A stretch of 64,000 nt of DNA from positions 1 through 64,000 of the forward strand of contig NZ_FODJ01000015.1 of assembly GCF_900110345.1 (NCBI RefSeq). The letters are read 5' to 3'. The notes below the pieces were generated by a model. It was not told where the DNA came from and searched no databases. It was given only the letters and a program-made list of their open reading frames with translations. Shown one piece after another: positions 1 through 8,674 of the stretch (position 1 is its first letter; each line of letters starts with the position of its first letter). Source of the DNA: Amphibacillus marinus. Its GTDB lineage: Bacteria; Bacillota; Bacilli; Bacillales; Amphibacillaceae. The position numbers were made by a program, and so were the translations under genes.

Positions 1-138
1 TGTTGTAGTTGATTAACGCTAACGAGACCATTAAAGGCACTTATTCTCAAAAACATAAGAACTCAACTTTTGATTTGCAATTTTTATCTTTATTTAACTA
101 AGGTTATAACTATAAGTCTCAAATGTTTTTTTTAGAAG

Positions 139-380
139 AAGCTGGGACATAACTAAATATTGAAACAGGGTATCCGAACATTCTGATTAAGCGTAGGTAA
201 GATACGTAGACTCCTGTGGGAACAGCACGAGCTGAGGATCCACTGTGTGAAGTGTCTTTCTTCACACAGTTAGCCGAAGCCGTGCCCACGGAAAGCGAAG
301 TGTTTTACCGAAGCGCCATATGCTTTCAGACATAATGTTCGGATTTTCCTTATCTAATTAAGCTTTTGTCTCAGCCCCTT
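139..380. repeat. Structured intergenic repeat (MITE/REP-like)
   Basis: This non-coding segment is built from nested inverted repeats. The outer ends are related (GCTGGGACATAA near 141 and the complement of TTGTCTCAGCCCC near 366-378). An inner perfect 9-bp pair, ATCCGAACA at 172-180 and TGTTCGGAT at 336-344, brackets a perfect 11-bp hairpin ACTGTGTGAAG/CTTCACACAGT at 242-270. The core resembles a family of structured intergenic repeats I remember from Bacillaceae genomes; that is recollection, not a search. The element may continue to about 450. The flanks 1-138 and 381-481 hold no gene I can support; a short hairpin (GACCATA/TATGGTC) lies at 456-473. Confidence 0.6.
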
Positions 381-481
381 TTTTACTTCACTAGCAAGTG
401 AGTTTCCCAAGAAAGAGGAAGCGCTAGGGTGCAGCGTGCCACCCCAACCCTTACCGACCATATAAATATGGTCTATATGTT

Positions 482-661
482 TTAAGTTAGTGTAAGTATA
501 TTTACGAATATGCCAATCGCATATATAATACAAACAGCTAATCGAGTGCCTGAATTCCAATAACTCTTTCTAAACATGAGATATAATCCTACAGGTGCAA
601 AAAAGATTAATAAGACAATCATATACAAATGCTTATTAAATTCCCTGAAAAACCTAGCCAT
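482..661 (-). CDS. Small membrane protein, 59 aa
   Basis: A 59-codon frame begins MARFFREFNKHLY and continues IVLLIFFAPVGLYLM, which is a strong membrane segment, followed by a basic stretch with a Trp (FRKSYWNSG) and a second hydrophobic segment to the end. The ATG at 661 overlaps the stop of the upstream HAD gene by 8 bp, and a GGGTGAG lies just ahead, so translational coupling is likely. Small Bacillus membrane proteins with the FFAPVGLYLM type of segment are, as I recall, common and uncharacterised. It is the last gene of the hexitol operon by position. Function unknown. Confidence 0.6.
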   Translation of the reverse strand: MARFFREFNKHLYMIVLLIFFAPVGLYLMFRKSYWNSGTRLAVCIIYAIGIFVNILTLT

Positions 662-1322
662 CTAGCTCACCCGTGTTTAGCTGGGTGAGGAGATCCTTTA
701 AATCAGCAAGTGATTCAATCATTTCATCAGCATGCTCTTGGGAAAAAGGAAAGCGTGTCTCCTTTTTTGCAACGGTATACATACCAGCTCTTTTGGCAGA
801 TTCTATTCCATAATTTGAATCTTCAACAGCAAGACATTGAGCAGGCTCAAAACCTAACTGTTGTGCTGTTGTTTGATAGATTTCAGGATGTGGCTTAGAC
901 ATCGCAAACATATCACCACTTATAACCAGCTCGAAGTACGGTTTTATTTGACAGGTGGTTAGAATAGCTTCTATCTTGTCTGGGCTCGCCGAAGATGCTA
1001 GTGCGAGTCTGTAGCCACTTTTCTGAAGCCAATCTAGTATTTGTATAACACCATTGTTTAGTAATGTTTCAAAAGGAATAGGATCATCTTGATAATAGGT
1101 GTTGAAGGCCTCAAAGTACTCTTGATGATTTGTAGGCTTATGATAGTATTTAGATATAATTTGCCACGTCATCGGCTTATTTCCCCCAACTATTTTTTTA
1201 AGTTCTTCATCAGGGATAGTGATACCTAGACTTTGTAAATAATTCTGCTGTCTTAAGAACTGGATGGGTTCTGTATCAACCAGAACACCATCCATATCAA
1301 ATATTATCGCTTTAATTTTCAT
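654..1322 (-). CDS. HAD-superfamily phosphatase/phosphomutase (subfamily IA)
   Basis: This 222-residue cytoplasmic protein has the HAD motif I DMDGVLVDTE (nucleophile Asp about residue 9), motif II Ser in ALASSAS (about 110-116), the motif III lysine in SKPHPE and the acidic pair in AVEDSNYG. This layout matches beta-phosphoglucomutase-like and sugar-phosphate phosphatase proteins. Its start overlaps the end of the mannitol-phosphate dehydrogenase-like gene by 4 bp, so it belongs to the hexitol operon. A role in removing phosphate from a stalled hexitol or hexulose phosphate is my inference. Substrate cannot be read from sequence. Confidence 0.85.
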   Translation of the reverse strand: MKIKAIIFDMDGVLVDTEPIQFLRQQNYLQSLGITIPDEELKKIVGGNKPMTWQIISKYYHKPTNHQEYFEAFNTYYQDDPIPFETLLNNGVIQILDWLQKSGYRLALASSASPDKIEAILTTCQIKPYFELVISGDMFAMSKPHPEIYQTTAQQLGFEPAQCLAVEDSNYGIESAKRAGMYTVAKKETRFPFSQEHADEMIESLADLKDLLTQLNTGELDG

Positions 1323-2476
1323 CCAATTAATCCTAACTGGGCAAGCTTATTATATTCGTCTACTATTTTTGCGACTACTTCACTATTTTGATCTCTTCCT
1401 ATATGGCTCGCCACAGTATTCTGCAAGCCATTCTGTTCAATGTCATCCTGGAGTTTTATTGCATTTGCATCCTGTGGTTCAGTATAGGCAAAAGCACAAG
1501 CAATTGCTTTCGTAATAGCGTCATAATTAATGTCGTATTTTTCACAAAGTGCTACTACACCCATAAAGCGATCTTTTGGCCCCACTTTTCGAATAGGATC
1601 ATACCCGACGCGGAAAATGGTATCAGGCATTTCGTTTTTTGCCTCGGGTAAGTATTCTAATTCCCGGATTTCATCTCTTGTTACCGGGTATTCTTTTAGG
1701 ACGGCTTGAACGGTTGCGTCATGTACACCTTTTATTAATGCTGCGATATCTTCCTCCTGAGCTGCTGTTGGAATATCATCAAAGCCTTTTAGATAGCCAT
1801 AGTAGGCCGTGGCTGCATGAGGACCATTAATGGTAAAAACTTTGATATCCTTTAGCATGGCAACATTTTTACGGACATCTAACCATTGTACATCCGAAAA
1901 ATCTGAGTAGACAGGCTCTTGAATAATAAGTGATGCTACAGCAGTTGTAACCAAGTTAGTTGAATAATTGGTTTCGGCATCAGTCGATCTTCTTACAATC
2001 GAGTCACGAATGGCAACATGACTGTCAAACCAATCTTTTGTTTCTTGATTCGTAAGGTTATCCCTAAAATAAGCTGTAATCTCAGGAATAATATGATTTT
2101 TATTTGTTAAACAAATCAAAGTCTTTTTACTATTAGGATTCTGCTTAAACTGTTGTTCAAATAATTCACCTAAATAATGAGCTGCTTCTTTAAAATCTTC
2201 AGGGTATAGAGGGAGCATCAATAGATCAGAGCTTAAGAATGCCTCAGATACAGAATGCTGTTTATCCGTTGTAAAAGCCTGATAACCAGAGATCACATTA
2301 TCAACTACAGTATCTGTTTTATGGACACGTACCTTATAGTTACCGTTTTTCAATAGTTCTTTAATTACTTTAGGGTCTTTATCTAAAAAACTAATGTTCC
2401 AGCCTGCATTAAAAAAAGTTTCTCCTACAAATCCTTTTCCTAGTCTACCTGCTCCAACAATTAATACATTTTTCAA
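1319..2476 (-). CDS. mtlD: Mannitol-1-phosphate 5-dehydrogenase-like oxidoreductase
   Basis: This 385-residue NAD-dependent polyol-phosphate dehydrogenase belongs to the long-chain PSLDR family. The N-terminal nucleotide-binding loop reads VGAGRLGKGFVG, diverged from the usual MtlD form (GAGNIGRGFIG). The catalytic K-x4-N-x2-H pattern is present as KVFTINGPHA at roughly 225-235. Expected reaction is mannitol-1-P (or a related hexitol phosphate) to a ketohexose 6-phosphate with NADH. It sits 24 bp downstream of the PTS permease and overlaps the HAD gene. The divergence and the accompanying SDR make a substrate other than mannitol possible; the symbol marks family resemblance. Confidence 0.8.
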   Translation of the reverse strand: MKNVLIVGAGRLGKGFVGETFFNAGWNISFLDKDPKVIKELLKNGNYKVRVHKTDTVVDNVISGYQAFTTDKQHSVSEAFLSSDLLMLPLYPEDFKEAAHYLGELFEQQFKQNPNSKKTLICLTNKNHIIPEITAYFRDNLTNQETKDWFDSHVAIRDSIVRRSTDAETNYSTNLVTTAVASLIIQEPVYSDFSDVQWLDVRKNVAMLKDIKVFTINGPHAATAYYGYLKGFDDIPTAAQEEDIAALIKGVHDATVQAVLKEYPVTRDEIRELEYLPEAKNEMPDTIFRVGYDPIRKVGPKDRFMGVVALCEKYDINYDAITKAIACAFAYTEPQDANAIKLQDDIEQNGLQNTVASHIGRDQNSEVVAKIVDEYNKLAQLGLIG

Positions 2477-2500
2477 TTAGAACGCCTCCAAAATTTCTGT

Positions 2501-4411
2501 CTATTCTTCTCTGTCCGTAAATAAAGCAAGTATTTCTTGTCGCGATTTTGCATATCTAATTTTGTTTACATTCTCTTCATCCATTAACGTTAAAGAAATA
2601 TTGCTAAGGATTTGCAAATGTGAATTATCTTTACCTGCAATACCGATTACGACATATGCAATCTCACCGTCAAATTCGACACCATCAGGAACTTGAATGA
2701 TTGAAATGCCAGATTCTATAATTAATTGATCTGAATCCTCTAGTCCATGTGGGATGGCAACATGGTTACCAATGTAAACAGACAACCTTTGATTCCGTTC
2801 AACCATCTGATCAATATACTCGGGCTGTACATAATTTTGCTCAACCAGGATTTTCCCGGCAGATCTGATGGCTTCCTCTTGAGTTGTGAATTTAGCATTA
2901 AGTATGATATCTTTTTCTTTGAGCGTCACAGGCAGGACTGTCTGTTCCTGATCATCAACATCTACTGGAGACGAATCAATAGAATCTTGGTTTCTGCTCT
3001 TTATTAAATCAATTGCTTCATCGTAATGATCCTCTTTTAAGAAATTGTTTATTGAAAGGTAGAAGGTATCTTCATTTTTATTGTTTAGTCTAGCGCGTTC
3101 AATTAGAGAATCCAGTGTAATGACTAAATCAGTATCAGATCCAATTTTATTAGCAGAAGCGTTTGTAACTGTTATTCCTTCTAATCCTTCTTTTTTTAAT
3201 CGATTTCTTAATACAGAAGCTCCCATAGCGCTTGAACCCATTCCAGAATCACACGCAACAATGATCTTCTTAATAAGATTAGTAGACGCTACATTAGCCT
3301 TAAAATTATCGACAGTCTTAACGCTTCTACCTCCTACATTAAAATCAAGTGAGGGATCGGCTTTCTCTTCACCAGAACCAAAAATCTTTAATAGAAAGGC
3401 ACCAATAACAGCGGACACAATGAATCCGGCTAATATTGAAATGAGGTTTGCCCAAATAGCATCCTTAGGGGTCATCATGGCGATGGCAATTAAACTACCA
3501 GGTGAAGCAACGCCAATTAATCCACCACCCAATAAAACCTGTAAAAATAGTGAGACGGATAATCCACCCATAGTTGCAAATAATAAAATTGGGTTGGCTA
3601 ATACAAATGGGAAGTATACTTCTCCGATGCCGGCGATCCCTGCTATAAACATGGCCATTGGAGCTGTATTTTTAGCTCTCCCCTTTCCAAAGATTGCGAT
3701 CGATAACAGGGTTCCTAATAGGGGACCATTATTTGTATCAACAAGGAACATAATGGATTTGCCTAGTTCGGCTGCTTGAGCATAGCCAATTGGTGCCAGA
3801 ATTCCATGATTCACAACGTTGTTCAAGAATAAAACTTGAGCTGGTGCCATAAAAACGGATAGTAATGGGATAAGTTGATTTTCAGTTGTCCATCGAACGC
3901 CTGCAGTTAATCCAGAAATTAGCAGTTGAATAAACGGACCAACTGACATGAAAGCCAGTATAGTCAGAACTGCACCGATAATGCCTAAGCTGAAATTATT
4001 AACAAACATTTCAAAACCAGGTTTTATTCTATCCTGCACAGCTTGGTCGAATTTCTTTAATACCCATGCAGAAAGTGGGCCCATAACCATAGCTCCACTG
4101 ATCATTGTTACATCTGACCCAATAATAACCCCCATAGTTGCAAAGGCGCCAATTACGCCACCGCGCTGTCCGTGAATGTTATAACCAGCGGTATAACCAA
4201 TTAATAGTGGAAATAAGAAATTAAGAATAGGACCAACGATCTCATTAATTTGTTCATTTGGAAACCACCCATTTGGGATAAATAATGCTGCTATTAAGCC
4301 CCAACCTACAAACGCACCTAGATTAGGCATAACCATTCCACTCATGTGGCCACCAAATTTACGGATTCGTGCTAAAATTACACCATTACTTTTTTTAACA
4401 GCATGTTCCAT
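2501..4411 (-). CDS. mtlA: PTS mannitol-type EIICBA permease
   Basis: A membrane sugar-alcohol phosphotransferase with all three domains fused. The EIIC part (about residues 15-340) has multiple hydrophobic segments and the conserved GIGEVYFPFVLANP loop; the EIIB part carries IIVACDSGMGSSAMG with the phosphorylated Cys near 385; the C-terminal EIIA part has the active His in VAIPHGLED. An ATG at 4444 is possible, but the ATG at 4411 is preceded by AAAGGAG at correct spacing and begins MEHAVKKSNG as MtlA proteins do, giving 636 residues. It is the second gene of the operon and should import and phosphorylate a hexitol. Mannitol is most likely by family, not proven. Confidence 0.88.
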   Translation of the reverse strand: MEHAVKKSNGVILARIRKFGGHMSGMVMPNLGAFVGWGLIAALFIPNGWFPNEQINEIVGPILNFLFPLLIGYTAGYNIHGQRGGVIGAFATMGVIIGSDVTMISGAMVMGPLSAWVLKKFDQAVQDRIKPGFEMFVNNFSLGIIGAVLTILAFMSVGPFIQLLISGLTAGVRWTTENQLIPLLSVFMAPAQVLFLNNVVNHGILAPIGYAQAAELGKSIMFLVDTNNGPLLGTLLSIAIFGKGRAKNTAPMAMFIAGIAGIGEVYFPFVLANPILLFATMGGLSVSLFLQVLLGGGLIGVASPGSLIAIAMMTPKDAIWANLISILAGFIVSAVIGAFLLKIFGSGEEKADPSLDFNVGGRSVKTVDNFKANVASTNLIKKIIVACDSGMGSSAMGASVLRNRLKKEGLEGITVTNASANKIGSDTDLVITLDSLIERARLNNKNEDTFYLSINNFLKEDHYDEAIDLIKSRNQDSIDSSPVDVDDQEQTVLPVTLKEKDIILNAKFTTQEEAIRSAGKILVEQNYVQPEYIDQMVERNQRLSVYIGNHVAIPHGLEDSDQLIIESGISIIQVPDGVEFDGEIAYVVIGIAGKDNSHLQILSNISLTLMDEENVNKIRYAKSRQEILALFTDREE

Positions 4412-4424
4412 CTTGGTTGCTCCT

Positions 4425-5228
4425 TTATCCTTTAGATTTTCCACCCGTAATATTAATGGTTGTCCCAGTTATATAACTTGAATGATCAGATATTAAATAA
4501 GAAATTAAGTCAGCAATCTCTTCTATTTCACCTGGTCGTCCCAATGGAATAACTGTTTCATAATTTGCCGAGATATTATTTGGATCTTGCCCTCTTGTGT
4601 AGGCAAGGGCTTTAAATGCCTCATCGTTATTCATTGGTGTACGGACATTTATGCCTGGCTCTACTCCGACTACTCTAATATTATAAGGACCAAGTTCTTT
4701 AGCCCAAGATAGTGCAAATGCATGCACAGCTGCTTTTGTACCGGCATAACAACTCTGCCCTTTCGAACCTTCAATGCCAGCTTCAGAAGACATATTTAGG
4801 ATTACGCCACTTTGCTGTTTGATCATGACACGTGCAACCGCCTGTGAACAAAGGAATACACCTTTTTGGTTAATCCGAACCATAAAGTCAAAGTCATCTT
4901 CACTTAGCTCATACTCAGGCTTTTCACCATAGTAGTCGACTAACATACGTGGTCGACTTACCCCGGCATTATTAACTAAACCGTCAATTCTTCCATGCTT
5001 TTGAAAGACTTTATCTACCATCTGCTCAACATCTTTTTTATTTGAAATATCACATTTGATAAAGTCAACGCTTACATTTTCTTTTTGAGCATCATTCTCG
5101 ACTAAATCTACAGAAATAACAAATGCACCATTTGCAGTTAAATTATCGACCATCTTTTCGCCAAGTCCCATACTACCACCTGTGACAATTACGACCTTAC
5201 CTGATAAATCTAACCATTTTGAACTCAT
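4425..5228 (-). CDS. SDR dehydrogenase, sorbitol-6-phosphate 2-dehydrogenase-like
   Basis: This 267-residue short-chain dehydrogenase has the cofactor loop TGGSMGLG (about 16-23), the NNAGVSRPR segment, the catalytic Ser in LNMSSEAG, and the YAGTKAA Tyr-x3-Lys pair near 161-165. The C-terminal SYITGTTINITGGKSKG and IPLGRPGEIEEIADL resemble sorbitol-6-phosphate 2-dehydrogenases of lactic acid bacteria as I remember them. It is the first gene of the minus-strand operon and lies 13 bp upstream of the PTS start. Expected reaction is a hexitol 6-phosphate to fructose 6-phosphate or another hexulose phosphate. Its presence beside a second, unrelated polyol-phosphate dehydrogenase is notable. Confidence 0.82.
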   Translation of the reverse strand: MSSKWLDLSGKVVIVTGGSMGLGEKMVDNLTANGAFVISVDLVENDAQKENVSVDFIKCDISNKKDVEQMVDKVFQKHGRIDGLVNNAGVSRPRMLVDYYGEKPEYELSEDDFDFMVRINQKGVFLCSQAVARVMIKQQSGVILNMSSEAGIEGSKGQSCYAGTKAAVHAFALSWAKELGPYNIRVVGVEPGINVRTPMNNDEAFKALAYTRGQDPNNISANYETVIPLGRPGEIEEIADLISYLISDHSSYITGTTINITGGKSKG

Positions 5229-5516
5229 TTTATCTTCACCTCATGTTAATTATTTTTTTCATTTAACTAATCTCTAAACCTTCTTTGCGAAAAACCCCCT
5301 CCTGACGCAGACAAATAAAACGCTAACACGAGCATAAACAAGCAAAAATATTAATTGTTTGTGCTATTAAGGTCATTGTAATTGCAAAACAAGTATAAAT
5401 CAACCCTTTTATGCGCTTTTAATTATTTTTTTTGCATGTTCAAGAAAAAATAATACTAGTATTTAGTTATTTATGTTAAACTTAGTTACATTAAGGACCA
5501 ATTAGGAGGTGTTATC
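5229..5516. promoter_or_regulatory. Divergent control region with palindrome and cre-like site
   Basis: This AT-rich 288-bp region separates the hexitol operon from the DeoR-hxlAB operon. A perfect 12-bp palindrome AATACTAGTATT lies at 5452-5463 and is a candidate DeoR operator. AATAAAACGCTAACA at 5314-5328 shares the CG core and right half of a CcpA cre site but lacks the TG of the left half. The DeoR gene has a strong AGGAGGTG ribosome site ahead of its GTG start. No confident -35/-10 pair was found. Confidence 0.4.
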
Positions 5517-6269
5517 GTGCTAAAAAGAGAACGTCAAAAAAAAATATTACAGATATTAACGGTGGAAAATAGGGTAATTGCTAAAGAATTGAGTCAACGC
5601 TTGGATGTTTCTGAGGACACGGTTAGAAGAGATTTAAGAGAGATGGATCAAAAAGGGCAATTGAAAAGGGTCCATAGTGGGGCGATTAGTAATGGGCCAG
5701 CTGTAACCAATTTTGAACAGCGCCAACAAATTGATACAGAGCTAAAAAACCAATTAGCGCTAGGAGCACTTCCGTTATTTAGAGAAAATAGTGTTATTTT
5801 AGTGGATGGGAGTACGTCAAATCTAAGATTGGTTGAAGCTTTATCGCCTGATTTTAAAGCAACTATTATTACAAATAGCCCTTTTATAGCAATTGCGCTA
5901 ATGCAAAAGAAGAATATTGAGACCATTTTACTTGGTGGAACATTTGCTAAGCGAGCAGCTGTCAGTCTTGGATTCGAGGCAATGCAGGAGCTTACAAAAA
6001 TTAAGGTCGATACGTATTTAATGGGCGTATACAACTTTGACCCTACTGTCGGTATCACAGTGCACAATCAACTTGAGGCACAAATGAAACGAAAGATGGC
6101 CGAAGTATCTGATGAAGTAATTGGTATTGCTACAGCAGACAAATTAGGTGTGCATGACAACTATATATGTATAGAGACAGACCAGGTTGACTATTTAATC
6201 ACGAATGCAGTTGACGAAGTATTGTTGCAGGAGTTTGTAAAAAGAGGTGTATCCATTATTAATGCCTAG
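5517..6269 (+). CDS. DeoR-family transcriptional regulator
   Basis: A 250-residue sugar-phosphate-responsive repressor. The N-terminal HTH reads RQKKILQILTVENRVIAKEL with the recognition stretch SEDTVRRDLREMDQKGQL typical of DeoR proteins (about 1-55). The remainder is the DeoR C-terminal sensor with VDGSTSNLRL, IITNSPFIA and LLGGTF, which bind a phosphorylated sugar in this family. Start is GTG with AGGAGGTG 6-8 bp upstream. Its position between the hexitol PTS operon and hxlAB suggests it controls both, with a hexitol- or hexulose-phosphate as inducer; that is inference. Confidence 0.88.
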   Translation: MLKRERQKKILQILTVENRVIAKELSQRLDVSEDTVRRDLREMDQKGQLKRVHSGAISNGPAVTNFEQRQQIDTELKNQLALGALPLFRENSVILVDGSTSNLRLVEALSPDFKATIITNSPFIAIALMQKKNIETILLGGTFAKRAAVSLGFEAMQELTKIKVDTYLMGVYNFDPTVGITVHNQLEAQMKRKMAEVSDEVIGIATADKLGVHDNYICIETDQVDYLITNAVDEVLLQEFVKRGVSIINA

Positions 6270-6339
6270 GCAAGAACTAATGTGATCCTTGTTACGGAGC
6301 AATTGTAACATCTAAATGTAAAGAGAGGAGAGGTAAGCT

Positions 6340-6981
6340 ATGAAATTACAATTAGCACTAGATGACATTACGCTAAATGATGCTTTAAGCTTGTTGAAAG
6401 CTATAGAGCCTTACATTGATATTGTAGAGGTCGGTACGCCCTTTATGATGGAGTATGGTATGGAAGGTGTCCGGTCAATTAAGCAATCCTTTTCGACAAT
6501 AGAGGTGTTGTGTGATGCTAAGATCATGGATGCTGGTAGCTACGAAGCACAACTCACCTTTGAAGCAGGAGCTGATTATGTGACTGTTTTAGGTGTGACG
6601 GACGATTTAACGATTGAGGAGGTGGTCCGTGCAGCAAGAGCTCATGCTGGAAAAGTCATGGTTGATATGATCTGTGTAAAGGACTTGAAGGAACGTAGTC
6701 AACGATTAGAAGAGCTAAATGTTGATGCGATCGCTGTTCATACTGGTGTCGACCAACAAGCAGCAGGACGGACCCCGCTAGATGATTTAAAAGTGCTAAG
6801 TAAATATGTCAAAAAAACACCCATTGCTGTAGCGGGTGGTATTAATCAACAATCGATAAAGGACTACCTGACATATAGACCGGACATTCTGATTGTTGGC
6901 GGTGGTATTATCCATGCAGATAATCCAGTTGAAGCGGCGAAGAATTTAGCTAATCAATTAAAAGGAGTGAATTCAGTTTGA
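6340..6981 (+). CDS. hxlA: 3-hexulose-6-phosphate synthase (HPS)
   Basis: This 213-residue TIM-barrel enzyme of the OMP-decarboxylase suprafamily begins KLQLALDDI and has IVEVGTP, the catalytic DAKIMDAG motif (Asp-x-Lys-x2-Asp, about 58-65), VMVDMICV, HTGVDQQA and VAGGIN/IVGGGI phosphate loops. By family it condenses formaldehyde with ribulose 5-phosphate to D-arabino-3-hexulose 6-phosphate, or runs in reverse. The related 3-keto-L-gulonate-6-phosphate decarboxylases share the motif, but the HxlB partner immediately downstream favours HPS. A good ribosome site (AGAGGAGAGG) precedes the ATG. Placement under a DeoR regulator beside hexitol genes differs from the B. subtilis hxlR-hxlAB arrangement. 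Confidence 0.85.
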   Translation: MKLQLALDDITLNDALSLLKAIEPYIDIVEVGTPFMMEYGMEGVRSIKQSFSTIEVLCDAKIMDAGSYEAQLTFEAGADYVTVLGVTDDLTIEEVVRAARAHAGKVMVDMICVKDLKERSQRLEELNVDAIAVHTGVDQQAAGRTPLDDLKVLSKYVKKTPIAVAGGINQQSIKDYLTYRPDILIVGGGIIHADNPVEAAKNLANQLKGVNSV

Positions 6982-7541
6982 GTGTAAAAAAATACACAGA
7001 ACAAATACTAAAAGAATTAGCAAGTAATGTTACACATTTAAATGATGCACAGCTAGATAAACTCATTGCTGCAATTAAAGAAGCAAATCATATTTTTTTA
7101 GCCGGATCAGGACGATCTGGTATCGCCATCCGAGGATTTGCTAACCGTCTCATGCACTTGGGTAAGTCAGTTAGCATTGTTGGAGATGTATCGAATCCCC
7201 ACAGTGACTCAAATGATTTATTAATTATTGGCTCTGGCTCTGGAGAAACAGACAGTCTTGTTTCCATTGCCAACAAAGCTAACAAAGCTGGGGTGAAAAT
7301 AGCCTTAGTGACAATGGATGAAAAATCAAAGATTGGCCAACTGGCTGAAGTAATTGTAACGCTGCCTGGTGTGTCCCCTAAATTAAAGAATGCCGGTATA
7401 ACAATTACTTCTATTCAACCGATGGGATCAGCTTTTGAACAAATGTCGTTTTTAACCTATGATGGTATTATATTAGAACTGATGGAACATTTAGATGAAA
7501 CGACAGAATCCATGTTTCCTCGCCATGCGGATTTAGAATAA
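6978..7541 (+). CDS. hxlB: 6-phospho-3-hexuloisomerase (PHI)
   Basis: A 187-residue SIS-domain isomerase that interconverts D-arabino-3-hexulose 6-phosphate and fructose 6-phosphate. Visible motifs are IFLAGSGRSGIAIRGFANRL, LIIGSGSGETDSL, IQPMGSAFEQ and the C-terminal MFPRHADLE, all matching B. subtilis HxlB as I remember it. The start is a TTG overlapping the hxlA stop by 4 bp, with GGAGTGA 8 bp upstream, so the two are translationally coupled. Together with hxlA it completes the ribulose-monophosphate pair. Confidence 0.9.
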   Translation: MSVKKYTEQILKELASNVTHLNDAQLDKLIAAIKEANHIFLAGSGRSGIAIRGFANRLMHLGKSVSIVGDVSNPHSDSNDLLIIGSGSGETDSLVSIANKANKAGVKIALVTMDEKSKIGQLAEVIVTLPGVSPKLKNAGITITSIQPMGSAFEQMSFLTYDGIILELMEHLDETTESMFPRHADLE

Positions 7542-7546
7542 GATAT

Positions 7547-7589
7547 AACTTGTCCTCAATTAAAGTCAAACTCTGATTGAGGGCAAGTT
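7547..7589 (+). terminator. Stem-loop after hxlB
   Basis: AACTTGTCCTCAAT pairs with ATTGAGGGCAAGTT (one mismatch) across a 15-nt loop, just after the hxlB stop. The following ACTTTAT is a poor U tract, so termination may be partial. Confidence 0.55.
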
Positions 7590-7683
7590 ACTTTATGCTA
7601 GAATACGAAGCTAAGTTATAGATGCTCATAGCAACAGGGATATTGGAAATGGCCAGAAGCATTGTTGAATAAAAGTCCACTGA

Positions 7684-8319
7684 TTATTTAATAACTAAGC
7701 CAAGCATCTGAGCAAAAGCAAGAGCTTGTTCTTCCGATACGATACAGCCCTTCAGTTCATCTGGCGAAACCGTGAGTGATTCAAAGCGTGAACGACTAAT
7801 ATCAATGCCCTTTAATTTCGTTTGGTCAAAATTAACGCCATTAAGATTACAGTCATTAAAAACGGTTTTTGTTAACTTGCAACTAAAGAAATCCGCGCTT
7901 TCTAAGGTGGATGAGCTAAACCGTACCTTATCTAGCTTTGAATCACCAAAGCTGCTCATTGACAGCAAACAATTGTCAAATAAAACATTACCGAGCCTGC
8001 CCTCAACAAGCTTTACACCCAATAGCTTGCAATTTTTAAAGGTAACCCGATGAATACTGGCTCTGCTCAAGTCAGCATTTGAAAAATCACAATTCTCGAA
8101 CTGAACGTCTGTGATATCAATGTTTGGCAAGGCTGTTTGCCTAAACGTCGCATGTTTAACGATCATTTGATACAAACGCACGTTACTCAATGACTCGTTA
8201 TCAAAGTCAGCACGTTCAATTTCAATCCCTTCTAAATAGGGGTCAATATCATCAAAAATAGCATGAAAGCTTCCTAAAGGTAGGGTTTGTGGTAGTTTTG
8301 GTTTATCAATTTTAATCAT
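7684..8319 (-). CDS. Pentapeptide-repeat protein
   Basis: About 211 residues built mainly of A(D/N)LXX-type repeats (for example ADFDNESLSNVRL, CDFSNADLSRASI, ADFFSCKLTKTVF), predicting a right-handed quadrilateral beta-helix. Similar Bacillus proteins are annotated as pentapeptide-repeat or Qnr-like proteins, some of which protect DNA gyrase; no such role can be assigned here. A GTG at 8325 is in frame, but the AGGTG that contains it is well placed as ribosome site for the ATG at 8319, which I chose. It appears to be monocistronic and convergent with hxlAB. Confidence 0.85.
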   Translation of the reverse strand: MIKIDKPKLPQTLPLGSFHAIFDDIDPYLEGIEIERADFDNESLSNVRLYQMIVKHATFRQTALPNIDITDVQFENCDFSNADLSRASIHRVTFKNCKLLGVKLVEGRLGNVLFDNCLLSMSSFGDSKLDKVRFSSSTLESADFFSCKLTKTVFNDCNLNGVNFDQTKLKGIDISRSRFESLTVSPDELKGCIVSEEQALAFAQMLGLVIK

Positions 8320-8674
8320 GATCACCTGTTTCTATTAAGATTAGAGCAACCTCTTTATCTATTGTACCATTCCCTTGTCAAGTGTTAAGGAGTTGTTTCC
8401 GAATTGAAAAATAGCAGTAATACCTCCTCTTAGACATTTTTCAGCTCCTTACAGCAACATCACTATATAATTGTTTTTATTTATAGGTAATTGAGTCTTG
8501 ATAGATTGTAAGGTTATTAAATATAATATTGAGCAAATTCGAAACAACGAAGTAAAAATCAAAGATAACGAATTATTCAAGCTCATGATATAATTAACCA
8601 CTTAGGATTATTACACTTTCACTCAAAAAATAAAGCCCTAAATAAAATTTGATAAAATATGGAGGTATAGGTGA

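Noticed and set aside
354-560. 68-residue minus-strand frame containing GWGGTLHPSASSFLG
   Set aside because: It overlaps the right part of the structured repeat and the small membrane gene, has no family or good start, and looks like translation of repeat sequence.
3081-3779. Long open frame opposite the PTS EIICBA gene
   Set aside because: It is antisense to a clearly conserved transporter gene with no ribosome site; a codon-bias shadow.
6340-6981. 3-keto-L-gulonate-6-phosphate decarboxylase instead of HPS
   Set aside because: Shares the Asp-x-Lys-x2-Asp motif, but the overlapping HxlB gene favours HPS; kept only as an alternative.
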